DNA from: Microbacterium sp. C7(2022)
GTDB taxonomy: Bacteria > Actinomycetota > Actinomycetes > Actinomycetales > Microbacteriaceae
Assembly: GCF_028823665.1 (NCBI RefSeq)
Contig: NZ_JAPEHV010000003.1
Location: forward strand, 1 to 64,000
Reading direction: 5' to 3'
DNA length: 64,000 nt
Of this stretch, positions 41,928 to 51,888 are shown in pieces; position 1 is the first letter of the stretch, and each line of letters starts with the position of its first letter. The notes beneath the pieces were generated by a model that was not told the DNA's origin, made no database searches, and worked only from the letters and a program-made list of their open reading frames with translations. A program made the position numbers and the translations under genes.

Positions 41928-44654
41928 TCAGTCGCGGCCGGTCAGGCCCCACGCGTCCTCAGATCCGTCCTCACCTTCGACGACGGGCAGACCGTCGTAC
42001 TGTGCGTCCACAGCGTCAGACCCGTAGCGGTCGTCGGCCGCGCCCGCCGCGGGCGCGGCCGGCGCTGCAGGAACATCATCGCCCCGCAGCCGCGCCAGAA
42101 CCTCGGGCAACTGCTCGGGGGTGACGAGCACGTCTCGCGCCTTCGATCCTTCGGAGGGACCGACGATCTCTCGAGACTCGAGGAGATCCATCAAGCGGCC
42201 CGCCTTGGCGAAACCGACACGCAGCTTGCGCTGCAGCATCGAGGTCGATCCAAACTGCGTCGAGATGATCTGCTCAGCCGCCGCGAGAAGCACGTCGAGG
42301 TCGTCGCCGATGTCCGCGTCGACTTCCTTCTTCTCCGCCACCGCTGCCACGTCATCGCGGTACTCCGGTCGGGCCTGCTGGGTGACGTGCTTGACGACTT
42401 TCTCGATCTCAGATTCGCTGACCCACGCGCCCTGCACACGCAGGGACTTCGACGCCCCCATCGGCAGGAACAGGCCGTCACCCTGACCGATCAATCGGTC
42501 AGCGCCGGGCTGGTCGAGGATCACGCGCGAGTCGGTGACACTCGTCACCGCGAACGCCAGACGCGAGGGCACATTCGCCTTGATCAAACCTGTCACCACA
42601 TCGACGGACGGGCGCTGGGTGGCCAGCACGAGGTGGATGCCACTGGCGCGTGCGAGCTGGGTAATGCGAACGATCGAGTCCTCGACGTCGCGAGGGGCGA
42701 CCATCATGAGGTCGGCAAGCTCATCGACGACAACCAGCAGGTACGGGTAGGGCTTGAGCACGCGCTCGCTGCCCACGGGCAAGGTGATCTCGCCCGCCAC
42801 GACTGCCTTGTTGAAGTCGTCAATGTGGCGGAAGCCGAACGACGCGAGGTCGTCGTACCGCATGTCCATTTCTTTCACGACCCACTGCAACGCCTCTGCG
42901 GCCTTCTTGGGGTTGGTGATGATGGGCGTGATCAGGTGCGGGACGCCGGCATACGAGGTCAACTCGACGCGCTTGGGGTCGATCAGCACCATGCGCACGT
43001 CGCTCGGCTTCGCCCGCATGAGCAGACTTGTGATCATCGAGTTGACGAAGCTGGACTTACCCGAGCCAGTCGATCCCGCCACCAGCAGGTGAGGCATCTT
43101 CGCGAGGTTCGCCACCACGTATCCGCCGCCGACATCTTTCCCCACGCCGATGGTCATCGGATGGGTCGACTGGGCCGCGGCCTGCGACCGCAAGACATCG
43201 CCGAGCGTGACGATCTCGCGGTCGGTGTTCGGGATCTCGACACCGATGGCGCTCTTGCCCGGAATGGGCGCCAGAATGCGCACTTCGTTGGATGCCACGG
43301 CGTAGGCGATGTTGTTCTGGAGAGCGGTGATGCGCTCCACCTTGACTCCGTGCCCGACCTCGATCTCGTACTGCGTGACTGTGGGTCCGCGCGAGAACCC
43401 CGTCACCTTCGCGTCGACACCGAACTGCTGAAGCACACTCGTAATGGCGGCAACAGTGTCGTCATTGGCCTGCGAGCGCGCCTTGTGCGGCGTCCCCTCG
43501 GCCAGTGCGTTGACCGATGGCAAACGGTAGGGAAGAGGCGGGGCGGCGCGCATGCCGTCTGCACCGAGGCCGGTGGGCCCCGGCAGTTGGTCATCGGGAA
43601 TCTCCCCAGTGTCGGAGTCATCGCGTAGCGAGACGCCGGACGCCTCACCCGCTCCGGCGACCACGCCGGCGAGGGCGGCGGCGTCAAACACCTCGGTTAA
43701 CGCGTCGGGAGCGGACGTCTTCGCCCCCTGCCCGGGGATCGCGGCATCCGGGGTCACCGGCGCCATCGCCTGGTCGAACCCGCCAGAACTGGTCCCTACC
43801 GGCAGAAGCTCGGTCAAATCCTGCGAACCGATCCCGTCCTCGGGATCCTGTTCACGACCCGTGCGATTTCGCCGCCACCATGGCATAGACGAGTCGCCTT
43901 CTCCGTCCTCGGTCTCCGCACCTGCGGACGGTTTCTCAGCGCGCTCTTCGGGTTGGGCGTCGAACATCCACGCGTACAACTCCCCCAGCCTTCGACCAAT
44001 GCGGTTGGGCGGAGTCTTGGTGATGATGAGCACGGACAGAATCGCCAGGAGGCCGAGCACGATGTAGGCACCGACATCGGTCAACAGCATCGCGAGCGGT
44101 TCTCCCAGCATCCACCCGAACAAACCGCCGGCTTCACTCAGCGCCGGGAGGCCCTGGTTGGGCTGCGGTCGACCGCCCGCGACATGGCAGAACCCGGCGA
44201 TGGTCAGGACGAACAGGCCGAAGCCGATACCGATGCGCCCGTTGTCGTGCACGGATGAAGGGTGCCGGAACATCCATCCCGCGAGGATCAGCAACAGAAC
44301 GGGGAGGATGAACGCCTCACGGCCCAGAAGGCCACCGACCGAGTACGCACTGATCGTGGCAGCGACATCCGTGCCGATGAAAAACCATTCGACGATGCTG
44401 CCCAGCACCGCCAAGAGCACCAGGAAGAACGGGAAACCGTCACGGCGCTGGTCTTTCTCCAGCGTTTCCGGCCCGAAGGCACGGAAGAGCCCACCGGTGG
44501 CGTGTGCCAGACCGAGCCACATGCGGACGATCACCGGCGGCTTGTCGGGTTCACCGACGTACTTCTTGGGCGCCGGTGCCGGCTTCTGCGTGCGCGACGA
44601 CGCGCCCTTTGCGGGCGCGCGACCGCTCGTGGTCGGCTGTGAACTCCTGGCCAT
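41928..44654 (-). CDS. ftsK: DNA translocase FtsK/SpoIIIE
   Basis: The 908-residue septal DNA pump has four or five N-terminal membrane segments (about 50-225), an acidic linker (225-400), and the alpha/beta motor with Walker [10 protein letters not shown] near residue 530 and Walker [16 protein letters not shown]-terminal gamma winged-helix domain (about 770-840: [20 protein letters not shown] and following residues) reads KOPS-type polar sequences. The first about 35 residues are basic and Ser/Ala/Pro-rich. Confidence 0.95.
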   Translation of the reverse strand: MARSSQPTTSGRAPAKGASSRTQKPAPAPKKYVGEPDKPPVIVRMWLGLAHATGGLFRAFGPETLEKDQRRDGFPFFLVLLAVLGSIVEWFFIGTDVAATISAYSVGGLLGREAFILPVLLLILAGWMFRHPSSVHDNGRIGIGFGLFVLTIAGFCHVAGGRPQPNQGLPALSEAGGLFGWMLGEPLAMLLTDVGAYIVLGLLAILSVLIITKTPPNRIGRRLGELYAWMFDAQPEERAEKPSAGAETEDGEGDSSMPWWRRNRTGREQDPEDGIGSQDLTELLPVGTSSGGFDQAMAPVTPDAAIPGQGAKTSAPDALTEVFDAAALAGVVAGAGEASGVSLRDDSDTGEIPDDQLPGPTGLGADGMRAAPPLPYRLPSVNALAEGTPHKARSQANDDTVAAITSVLQQFGVDAKVTGFSRGPTVTQYEIEVGHGVKVERITALQNNIAYAVASNEVRILAPIPGKSAIGVEIPNTDREIVTLGDVLRSQAAAQSTHPMTIGVGKDVGGGYVVANLAKMPHLLVAGSTGSGKSSFVNSMITSLLMRAKPSDVRMVLIDPKRVELTSYAGVPHLITPIITNPKKAAEALQWVVKEMDMRYDDLASFGFRHIDDFNKAVVAGEITLPVGSERVLKPYPYLLVVVDELADLMMVAPRDVEDSIVRITQLARASGIHLVLATQRPSVDVVTGLIKANVPSRLAFAVTSVTDSRVILDQPGADRLIGQGDGLFLPMGASKSLRVQGAWVSESEIEKVVKHVTQQARPEYRDDVAAVAEKKEVDADIGDDLDVLLAAAEQIISTQFGSTSMLQRKLRVGFAKAGRLMDLLESREIVGPSEGSKARDVLVTPEQLPEVLARLRGDDVPAAPAAPAAGAADDRYGSDAVDAQYDGLPVVEGEDGSEDAWGLTGRD

Positions 44655-44708
44655 TCCCCCACGGTACGCCGAGCCGGCGACATTTCGCCGTCACCACACC
44701 GGCCCCGC

Positions 44709-45200
44709 TCAGCGCAGGCGCTTGACCATGGTGTCGCGTCCGTGAGCACGGTGGGTGACCGCGAAGCCCTCGGAGCGGTACAGCGTGGTGGCGTAGTTCC
44801 CTCGTTCCACGCTGAGACTCAGTCGCGCGTAGCCCGCCTCTTGTGCGCGGGCGCACAGGGCGGTCAACAGGCCGCGCCCTACGCCGTGCGCACGCCAGAT
44901 CGGTCGGACACCGATGATCAGTTCAGGCACCCCGATATCGACGTATCCGAACCCCGGGTCGTTGCGTGGCAACAGGCGGTACCACGCCGCTCCTATGGGC
45001 TCACCGCCGACCTCGGCGATCACTCCGGTGTCGCCCGGGCGCATCCACCCCGCCACATAGCGGCGGTGTTCACTTCCTGTCAGAATCTCGTGCTTGGGAC
45101 GTGCTCCCTGGGCACGCCAGTTCGCTGCTTCGACGAGCATGTCGGCAAGGAACGCACCGTCGGGCTGCGTCGCGTTGCGAAGCACGAACACCGGTCCCAT
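44709..45200 (-). CDS. GNAT family acetyltransferase
   Basis: The 163-residue protein has the acetyl-CoA loop as IWRAHGVGRGLLTALCARAQEAG near residues 103-125, preceded by the beta-bulge strand PELIIGVRP, and followed by LSLSVERGNYATTLYRSEGF. Substrate unknown; the N-terminal LRNATQPDGAFLADMLVEA resembles protein- or small-molecule N-acetyltransferases. It sits between rnj and ftsK on the same strand. Confidence 0.85.
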   Translation of the reverse strand: MGPVFVLRNATQPDGAFLADMLVEAANWRAQGARPKHEILTGSEHRRYVAGWMRPGDTGVIAEVGGEPIGAAWYRLLPRNDPGFGYVDIGVPELIIGVRPIWRAHGVGRGLLTALCARAQEAGYARLSLSVERGNYATTLYRSEGFAVTHRAHGRDTMVKRLR

Positions 45201-45270
45201 GCGGTGAGTGTAGCGACACCGCGAGGACGCGAATGACCACGACGATTCGCGCGCGACCGAGGCGCGCCGA

Positions 45271-46947
45271 TTAGGCCTCGATGACCAGCGGAACGATCAT
45301 CGGCCGACGGCGCAGCGACTGGTTCACCCAGCGTCCGATGGTCCGACGAACCACCTGCGACAGGGCGTGCGTGTCGCGTACTCCCGACTTGGCCGCTTCT
45401 TCGAGCGCCGCCGCGATCTTGGGCTTGACGCTCTCGAACACGTTGTCGTCCTCCGCGAAGCCGCGAGCGTGGATCTCGGGACCCGAGATGATGCGGCCGG
45501 TGGCGGCATCCACTACAACGATCACCGAGATGAAGCCCTCTTCACCGAGGATTCGGCGGTCCTTCAGATCGGCGTCGGTGATCTCACCGACCGTCGACCC
45601 ATCGACATAGACGAAGCCCAGGTCGAGTTGACCGACCACGTGGGCATCGCCGTCGCGAAGGTCGATGACGGTCCCGTTCTCACCCAGGATGGTGCGCTCG
45701 GGGTCGATGCCTGTGTCCTGAGCGAGCTTGGCGTTGGCCATGAGGTGTCGGTACTCACCGTGGATGGGGAGCACGTTGCGGGGCTTGACGATGTTGTAGC
45801 AGTACAGCAATTCACCGGCAGCGGCGTGCCCCGACACGTGGACACGCGCGTTGCCCTTGTGGACCACGTGCGCGCCGAGCTTCGTGAGCCCGTCAATCAC
45901 GCGGTACACAGCGTTCTCGTTGCCGGGGATCAGGCTCGAGGCGAGGATCACCGTGTCGCCCGGGCCCGGCTCGATCGCGTGGTCGAGGTTCGCCATGCGG
46001 CTGAGCACCGCCATGGGCTCACCCTGGGACCCCGTCGACATGTAGACGATCTTGTCGTCCGGCAGGTCTTTCGCCTTCTTGTAGTCGATCAGCACACCGT
46101 CGGGAACCTTGAGGTACCCCAGATCGGAGGCGATCGTCATGTTCCGGACCATGCTGCGCCCGAGGAGTGCCACGCGACGACCGTGGGCGGCTGCGGCATC
46201 CAACACCTGCTGTACGCGGTGTACGTGGCTCGAGAAACTCGCGACGACGACGCGGCGCGGAGCGCGAGCGATCACCTGATCCAGAACCGGGCCGATCTCA
46301 CGCTCGAGCGGCGTGAACCCCGGAACGTCCGCGTTGGTCGAATCGACGAGGAAGAGATCCACGCCCTCCTCACCGAGTCGCGCGAACGTGCGCAGGTCGG
46401 TGATGCGGCCATCCAGCGGCAACTGATCCATCTTGAAATCGCCGGTGGCGAGAGCCGTGCCGGCGGGCGTGCGGATCGCCACAGCGAGAGCATCCGGAAT
46501 CGAGTGATTGACCGCGACGAACTCGAGGTCGAACGGCCCCATCTGCTCCTTCTGCCCCTCTGCGACAGTGAGGGTGAAGGGACGGATGCGGTGCTCTTTG
46601 AGCTTCGCTTCGATGAGCGCCAGGGTCAGACCGGATCCGACGAGGGGAATGTCGTTCTTGAGCTTCAGCAGGTACGGGACGGCGCCGATGTGGTCTTCGT
46701 GCCCGTGGGTGAGCACCACCGCAACGACATCGTCCAGCCGCGACTTGATCGGTTCGAAGTCGGGCAGAATCAGGTCGACGCCGGGCTGGTGCTCTTCCGG
46801 GAAGAGGACACCGCAGTCGACGATCAGCAGCTTGCCTTCGTACTCGAAGACGGTCATGTTCCGCCCGACCTCGCCGAGGCCGCCCAGCGGGATGATCCGC
46901 AGCGTTCCGGGGGCGAGTTCGGGCGGGTCGTAGACAGTGGTGGGCAT
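45271..46947 (-). CDS. rnj: Ribonuclease J
   Basis: The 558-residue metallo-beta-lactamase/beta-CASP nuclease has HGHEDHIGA (81-89) as metal motif, RNMTVFEYEGKLLIVDCGVLFPEE at the N-terminus, the beta-CASP part with STGSQGEPMAVLSRMA, HVSGHAAAGELLY, and a C-terminal domain involved in dimer formation. It processes and degrades mRNA from the 5' end and matures 16S rRNA in related bacteria. Downstream of dapA by 81 bp. Confidence 0.94.
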   Translation of the reverse strand: MPTTVYDPPELAPGTLRIIPLGGLGEVGRNMTVFEYEGKLLIVDCGVLFPEEHQPGVDLILPDFEPIKSRLDDVVAVVLTHGHEDHIGAVPYLLKLKNDIPLVGSGLTLALIEAKLKEHRIRPFTLTVAEGQKEQMGPFDLEFVAVNHSIPDALAVAIRTPAGTALATGDFKMDQLPLDGRITDLRTFARLGEEGVDLFLVDSTNADVPGFTPLEREIGPVLDQVIARAPRRVVVASFSSHVHRVQQVLDAAAAHGRRVALLGRSMVRNMTIASDLGYLKVPDGVLIDYKKAKDLPDDKIVYMSTGSQGEPMAVLSRMANLDHAIEPGPGDTVILASSLIPGNENAVYRVIDGLTKLGAHVVHKGNARVHVSGHAAAGELLYCYNIVKPRNVLPIHGEYRHLMANAKLAQDTGIDPERTILGENGTVIDLRDGDAHVVGQLDLGFVYVDGSTVGEITDADLKDRRILGEEGFISVIVVVDAATGRIISGPEIHARGFAEDDNVFESVKPKIAAALEEAAKSGVRDTHALSQVVRRTIGRWVNQSLRRRPMIVPLVIEA

Positions 46948-47028
46948 GGTCTTCTCCTCAGGGCGCCTGTGCGTCCGGTTGCTACGGGTGTGTCCGAACG
47001 CGGCGGGAGCGCGACGGAGGGGTGCGCG

Positions 47029-48006
47029 TCATCTGGTCGTGCCGGACACCTTCGGAAGTGCGCCACCGGCGGCGGCGTTGCGATCGGGGCGGAAGTTCGA
47101 GAAATCGACTCCCGGAACTTCGCGCACGAGGGCGAGCTCATCTTCGATCATCGCGGCTTCCCACTCTTCGGGACCAACGAGCGGGAGTCGAACGCGCGGG
47201 CTCGAGATGCGGCCGAGGCCGTGCAAGATGTACTTGGCCGAGACCGTGCCGGGGACATGGGTCATGACGGCGCGCACGAGGGGCTCGAGTTGCTTGTGCG
47301 CGGCCGTGGCCGCGGCCAGATCGCCACGATTCACCGCGTCGACGATCACGCGGTAGGGCTGTGCGGCGATGTTCGCAGTCACGCCGATCAGTCCGCTCGC
47401 GCCGATCGACAGGTGCGGCAGCACATTGGCGTCGTCACCTGAGAAGTAGAGCAGATCCGTCTGATTGAGAACGCGGCTGACTTCGCTGAAGTCACCCTTC
47501 GCGTCCTTGACCGCGACGATGTTCGGATGCTTCGCCAGACGCAGAATCGTCTCGTACTTGATCGGGACACCGGTGCGCCCGGGGATGTCGTACAGGATGA
47601 CGGGCAGGTCGGTGGCGTCGGCGACCAGCCGGAAGTGGGTGAGGATGCCCGCTTGCGTGGGCTTGTTGTAGTAGGGCGTCACGATCATGATGCCGTCGGC
47701 GCCGGCACGCTCGCTCGCCTTGTAGAGCTCGATCGCGTGGGCGGTCTCGTTCGAGCCACCACCCGTGATGATCTTCGCGCGACCGGCTGCCACGTCCTTG
47801 CCGACCTCGACGAGTCGGAGCTTCTCCGCATCGGTGAGGGTCGAGGTTTCACCGGTCGTACCAGTGACGACGATGCCGTCGGCACCGTCGGCGATGACGT
47901 CGTCGATGTGCTTCTCGGTCGCGGGCCAATCGACCTCGCCGTCCGCCGTCATCGGCGTGACGAGCGCAACCATTACCTGACCGAAGGGATTGCCGTTATG
48001 AGCCAC
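47029..48006 (-). CDS. dapA: 4-hydroxy-tetrahydrodipicolinate synthase
   Basis: First committed enzyme of the diaminopimelate/lysine branch, condensing pyruvate and aspartate semialdehyde. The 325-residue barrel has VALVTPMTADGEVDW near residue 14, VTGTTGETSTL near 50, the Tyr in YDIPGRTGVPI and the Schiff-base Lys in VAVKDAKGDF. I chose the GTG at 48006 (GGAG two bases before it); the reading back to 48111 enters the SDR gene. Confidence 0.94.
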   Translation of the reverse strand: MAHNGNPFGQVMVALVTPMTADGEVDWPATEKHIDDVIADGADGIVVTGTTGETSTLTDAEKLRLVEVGKDVAAGRAKIITGGGSNETAHAIELYKASERAGADGIMIVTPYYNKPTQAGILTHFRLVADATDLPVILYDIPGRTGVPIKYETILRLAKHPNIVAVKDAKGDFSEVSRVLNQTDLLYFSGDDANVLPHLSIGASGLIGVTANIAAQPYRVIVDAVNRGDLAAATAAHKQLEPLVRAVMTHVPGTVSAKYILHGLGRISSPRVRLPLVGPEEWEAAMIEDELALVREVPGVDFSNFRPDRNAAAGGALPKVSGTTR

Positions 48007-48037
48007 GACTCCACAGTACCGGCCCGACGCACGCCGA

Positions 48038-48802
48038 TCAGCGCCCGGATTCGCCGACTTTCGCTGCGAGCGAGGGTGGAACGAGCCTGGTGAGCGCGAC
48101 CAGCGCGGCATACCGCTTCGATGGGACGGAGACCGCCTTGCCCCGAGCCGCGTCGCGGAGCGACTCTCGCACCACTCGCTCCGCGTCCAGCCACATCCAC
48201 GCTGCCACGCCCTCTTCGCCCGGAGGCAGGCCCATGCGCTCGTGGAAGTTCGTGTGGGTGAACCCCGGGCACACTGCGGTTACGGTCACCCCGCGCGAAG
48301 CATAGCGTCCGTTCGCCCAGCGGCTGAAGCTCACCAACCACCCCTTGCACGCGCCGTATGTCGATCGCGGAATGAATGCCGCAACACTCGCCACGTTGAT
48401 GATGCGCCCACCGCTATGAGGCAACATCGCGCGCAGCGCGGCGTGGGTCAGGCGCATCGGAACATCGACGTGGAGACGCAGGTGGCGAGACTCGTCCTCG
48501 ATGTCATTGGACTCGAAGGCGAGTGGCAGGCCGAAGCCGGCGTTGTTGATCAGCAGACCGATCGGCCGATCGGCGTCGGAAACGCGATCGACGACCCGGG
48601 AGAGTCCGTCCGCGTCGAGCAGGTCAGCGACCATCGGTTCGACGTCGACTCCGTACTGCCCCCGAATGTCCGTGGCCAGCGACGCCAGGGCGGACTCATC
48701 ACGCGCCACCAGCACGAGGTCACCCCCTTGAGCGGCGACCTGGCGTGCGTACTCTGCCCCCAGTCCAGAACTCGCGCCGGTGATCAAAGCGCGTCGTGCC
48801 AT
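48038..48802 (-). CDS. Short-chain dehydrogenase/reductase
   Basis: The 254-residue SDR has the cofactor motif TGASSGLGAEYA at 9-20, NNAG near 88, and the catalytic Ser near 137 (NVASVAAF) with Y-x3-K as YGACK near 150. The C-terminus has W and R residues typical of the classical DltE/YqjQ-like group. Substrate unknown. The ATG lies one base after the folA stop, so it is translated with the thyA-folA pair; a role in pteridine reduction would be a guess. Confidence 0.85.
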   Translation of the reverse strand: MARRALITGASSGLGAEYARQVAAQGGDLVLVARDESALASLATDIRGQYGVDVEPMVADLLDADGLSRVVDRVSDADRPIGLLINNAGFGLPLAFESNDIEDESRHLRLHVDVPMRLTHAALRAMLPHSGGRIINVASVAAFIPRSTYGACKGWLVSFSRWANGRYASRGVTVTAVCPGFTHTNFHERMGLPPGEEGVAAWMWLDAERVVRESLRDAARGKAVSVPSKRYAALVALTRLVPPSLAAKVGESGR

Positions 48803-48803
48803 T

Positions 48804-49316
48804 TCAGCTGCCTTCCGGTTCGTAGGTGAGAAATCGATAGCGGATGCCACTCGAACTCGTGTGCCACCCGTGAGCGGGTTCCACCGCCGCCACCCGCCAT
48901 CCATCCACCGCGGGTGCGAACGTGTCGCCCGCAACGTCAAGATCGAGCTCGGTGACTTCCAACCGCGAGGCGTGCGCGAGCGCGTCGGAAAACAGCTGGC
49001 TACCGCCGATGACCCACGCCCACGGACTGCCCTGCTCCCGCGCGGCATCCAACGCACTATCGAGGGAGTCGGCACGCTCGGCGCCCTCGCCCGCCCATTC
49101 GTCGTTGCGCGTCACCACGATGTTGCGCCGGTCGGGCAGCGGCCGAAACCTCGCGGGGAACGAATCCCACGTGCGACGCCCCATGACAACGGGAGTGTTG
49201 ATGGTGAGCTCTTTGAAGTGGCGCAGATCTTCGGGAACGTGCCACGGCATTCCGCCGTCGGCGCCGATCACTCCCCCGCGCGCCTGCGCCCAGATCAGGC
49301 CGAAGCGGGTGGTCAC
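48804..49316 (-). CDS. folA: Dihydrofolate reductase
   Basis: The 170-residue enzyme regenerates tetrahydrofolate. [34 protein letters not shown] carries the loop and catalytic Asp near residue 30 (shown to identify the N-terminal strand order), followed by [12 protein letters not shown] and [17 protein letters not shown] at 49316 overlaps the thyA stop as GTGA. Confidence 0.95.
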   Translation of the reverse strand: MTTRFGLIWAQARGGVIGADGGMPWHVPEDLRHFKELTINTPVVMGRRTWDSFPARFRPLPDRRNIVVTRNDEWAGEGAERADSLDSALDAAREQGSPWAWVIGGSQLFSDALAHASRLEVTELDLDVAGDTFAPAVDGWRVAAVEPAHGWHTSSSGIRYRFLTYEPEGS

Positions 49317-50119
49317 ACCGCCACCGCGCCGCGGATCGCCGGGTGGTGCTGGTAGTCCTCCACCACGAAGTCGTCGAAGGTGTAGTCAAAGATCGACTCG
49401 GGGTGACGCGCGATCCGTAGCGTCGGATACGCGTAGGGCTCGCGCGTGAGCTGCTCGCGCACCTGCTCGACGTGGTTGTCGTAGACGTGGCAGTCACCGC
49501 CCGTCCACACGAAGTCCCCCACCTCGAGCCCTACCTGCTGGGCGATCATGTGCGTGAGGAGCGCGTAGGAGGCGATGTTGAACGGCACCCCGAGGAACAT
49601 GTCGGCACTGCGCTGGTACAGCTGGCACGACAACTTGCCGTCGGCGACGTAGAACTGGAACAGTGCGTGGCACGGCGCCAACGCCATGTCGGGGATATCG
49701 GCCGGGTTCCAGGCCGAGACGATGAGACGGCGCGAGTCGGGGTTCGTGCGAATCTGCTCGATCACCTCGGTGATCTGATCGATCGCCGCCCCGTTGGGGG
49801 TCGGCCACGACCGCCACTGGACGCCATACACGGGACCCAGTTCTCCGCGCTCATCCGCCCATTCGTCCCAGATCGTGACGCCGTTCTCTTGCAGCCACGC
49901 CACATTCGACTCGCCCCGCAAGAACCAGAGCAGTTCGTAGGCAATCGACTTGAAGTGCACGCGCTTGGTCGTCACGAGGGGGAATCCCTGTGACAGGTCG
50001 AAGCGGATCTGGCGCCCGAACGCACTCGTCGTCCCCGTGCCCGTGCGATCGGATTTGTGGACGCCATGGTCGAGCACATCACGCAGCAGGTCTTCGTACG
50101 GAGTGGGGATCGCGGTCAC
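49313..50119 (-). CDS. thyA: Thymidylate synthase
   Basis: Makes dTMP from dUMP with methylenetetrahydrofolate, producing dihydrofolate for the next gene's enzyme. The 268-residue protein has the nucleophile Cys in [12 protein letters not shown] near residue 150, [12 protein letters not shown] near 24, and the end D-Y-x-H-H-P-A-I. I chose GTG at 50119; GTG at 50128 adds three residues. Confidence 0.95.
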   Translation of the reverse strand: MTAIPTPYEDLLRDVLDHGVHKSDRTGTGTTSAFGRQIRFDLSQGFPLVTTKRVHFKSIAYELLWFLRGESNVAWLQENGVTIWDEWADERGELGPVYGVQWRSWPTPNGAAIDQITEVIEQIRTNPDSRRLIVSAWNPADIPDMALAPCHALFQFYVADGKLSCQLYQRSADMFLGVPFNIASYALLTHMIAQQVGLEVGDFVWTGGDCHVYDNHVEQVREQLTREPYAYPTLRIARHPESIFDYTFDDFVVEDYQHHPAIRGAVAV

Positions 50120-50147
50120 GGCTGCCACACTACCGGCTGGCTCGTAC

Positions 50148-51035
50148 TCAGTCTCGGGGCGAGAGCAGGTAGTCGTTGAAGGATGCCGTGAGGGCGGCAT
50201 CCACCTCGATCTCTCGTCCATCGATCGAGCTGATTGGTGCGGCAAGTCGCACGCTCGACAGCAGCCACGCCGCGTCGGCTGAGCGAAGCATGTCAACCGA
50301 CACGGTGTCGTAGGCGGTGCTCTCTCCACCTTCGGCCAAGTGCTCGAACAGGCTGAGCTGTGTCGTGCCGTGCAAGATGCCGCCGTTCGGCGCAGGCGTG
50401 ATGAAGCGGTCGGCCACACGCAGCACGAGCGAGGCGGTCGGCGCCTCGAGGACGAAGCCATCGGAGGTGACGAAGATCGCATCGTCGGCACCTCGGCTCT
50501 TCGCCTCGCGGATCGCGGCCATGTTCACCGCATACGACAGCGTCTTCGCCCCCAGCAAGAGCCAGGGTGCGCGCGCGGGAAGGTCGAGCGCGTAACCCCG
50601 GTCGAGAGTGACGACGCGGATGCCGTCGCGGCGCGGCCCGGTGAAATCGGCGGCGGGTGCAGAGGTGACCCACGCGGTGGGCGCAGGCCCGTGCTCGACG
50701 CCTCGACTCAGAATGAGCTTGATCACGCCCTCCCCGTGCGCCGGGGACTTTGCCGCGGCGAGCTCGACCGCCTGCCGCCACTGGTCGAGATGCGGAGCCG
50801 GGAGAGCGCAGATCGCGGCCGAATGCGCGAGGCGTTCCAGGTGGGCGGTGACCTCTTGCGGATGGCCGTCCACGACCCCGATCGACTCGAAGATGCCGTC
50901 GCCGCGCTGAGTGCTGAGCTCACCGACAGACAGCGCGGGCGCCGTCGGATCGATGGGAGCGAAGGTGTCGGAGAAATCGGTACGGCGATCGTCGGATGCC
51001 GCGGGGTCAATCACCAGCGCGAAGTGCCAACTCAT
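50148..51035 (-). CDS. pabC: Class IV aminotransferase, probable aminodeoxychorismate lyase
   Basis: The 295-residue PLP enzyme has Lys164 in [13 protein letters not shown] as the cofactor lysine, [10 protein letters not shown] near residue 45 and [12 protein letters not shown] in the C-terminal half. The class includes branched-chain and D-amino acid transaminases; position 28 bp before thyA-folA favours the 4-aminobenzoate-forming lyase of folate synthesis. The upstream 180 bp contain a structured element on the opposite strand. Confidence 0.75.
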   Translation of the reverse strand: MSWHFALVIDPAASDDRRTDFSDTFAPIDPTAPALSVGELSTQRGDGIFESIGVVDGHPQEVTAHLERLAHSAAICALPAPHLDQWRQAVELAAAKSPAHGEGVIKLILSRGVEHGPAPTAWVTSAPAADFTGPRRDGIRVVTLDRGYALDLPARAPWLLLGAKTLSYAVNMAAIREAKSRGADDAIFVTSDGFVLEAPTASLVLRVADRFITPAPNGGILHGTTQLSLFEHLAEGGESTAYDTVSVDMLRSADAAWLLSSVRLAAPISSIDGREIEVDAALTASFNDYLLSPRD

Positions 51036-51099
51036 GGGGGAAGCCTACGCCGCCGACCCCTCGGGAATACCTCCGGCGAGCGCGCGTTACACTGGTACG

Positions 51100-51187
51100 G
51101 CCGGGCCGCAGTAACCCCGGGCTCCAACTTCTGCCGCTGCGAGCGGCCTCGCGCCGAGAGGCGTTTCTGCGGCCCGGTTCTTGTTTG
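51100..51187 (+). ncRNA. Candidate structured small RNA with its own terminator
   Basis: A perfect 11-bp outer stem (CCGGGCCGCAG at 51101-51111, complement at 51167-51177) encloses at least two hairpins, GCCGCT-GCG-AGCGGC and CGCC-GAGA-GGCG with a GNRA tetraloop. It is followed by TTCTTGTTT, as expected for a plus-strand Rho-independent end. TACACT at 51088-51093 could be the -10 box; the -35 is weak. Both neighbours are on the minus strand, so it is not the terminator of a plus-strand gene. I do not recognise an Rfam family. On the other strand the same stem would lie about 65 nt before pabC and could instead be a leader element. Confidence 0.45.
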
Positions 51188-51215
51188 CCCGGGTGGGCCA
51201 TGCCGCGGCGGAAGG

Positions 51216-51854
51216 TCAGCTCAGCGAGTCGCGGCGCCACAACGCAGCGCAGGCCGCGAGGTCCTCGGCATACGTCGACAGCCGCAGCGCTCGCGTGGTG
51301 AAGCCGCTCGCGCGATCCGGCTCGGTGCCTTCATAGTCGTCGGCGACATGGGTCGCACCGGACGCCTCGACGCGACAGAACGCAGCGGCCCGGTCCAGCG
51401 CGACCGCGAAGTCCCCCTGGAAAGCACCACGAAGAATCTCGTTGATGAGCGCGACCAGCTCGTCGGGCCCCGCGGGTGCGGGCGCTCCGGCGATCACCTC
51501 GTCAGCCGAACGCAGTGCGTGCCGCCCGCGCTCGTAGAGCAGCGCTGCCGTGCGCGCATCGTCATGGATCATGACCTGCAGCAGGTAGAGGCGCCAAAGC
51601 GCCCCGGGCAGCGATTTGGCTGGCGAACGCGACCAGAGTTCGGCGACATCGTCGATGCCGTGCTCGGTCGTGAAGGCGATGAGTCGCTCGACCACCGCAT
51701 CGTCGCGCTCGGCCCGCACCCTCGACAGCAGGGCCTGCGCGGTGGAGTGTGCCACGCGCGAGACCTCGGCGGGGTCGTCCGCGGCGAACAGTCGGTCGAA
51801 CAACTCAGCGGGCCGCCGGACAGGCTTGTGGAAGGAGCGGGAATCGTCGGTCAT
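51216..51854 (-). CDS. Conserved actinobacterial protein of unknown function
   Basis: The 212-residue, mostly helical, soluble protein begins MTDDSRSFHKPVRRPAELFD and is rich in Ala, Asp and Arg, with a WRLYLLQVMIHDDARTAALLYERGR core (about 105-130). No membrane segments or catalytic motifs are seen. Homologues in Microbacteriaceae are, as I recall, often labelled DNA-directed RNA polymerase subunit beta; nothing in this sequence supports that. It ends at 51216, just beyond the candidate small RNA. Confidence 0.7.
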   Translation of the reverse strand: MTDDSRSFHKPVRRPAELFDRLFAADDPAEVSRVAHSTAQALLSRVRAERDDAVVERLIAFTTEHGIDDVAELWSRSPAKSLPGALWRLYLLQVMIHDDARTAALLYERGRHALRSADEVIAGAPAPAGPDELVALINEILRGAFQGDFAVALDRAAAFCRVEASGATHVADDYEGTEPDRASGFTTRALRLSTYAEDLAACAALWRRDSLS

Positions 51855-51888
51855 CGATTCCAGGCTAACCGCCGCTAAGGACGGGGGC

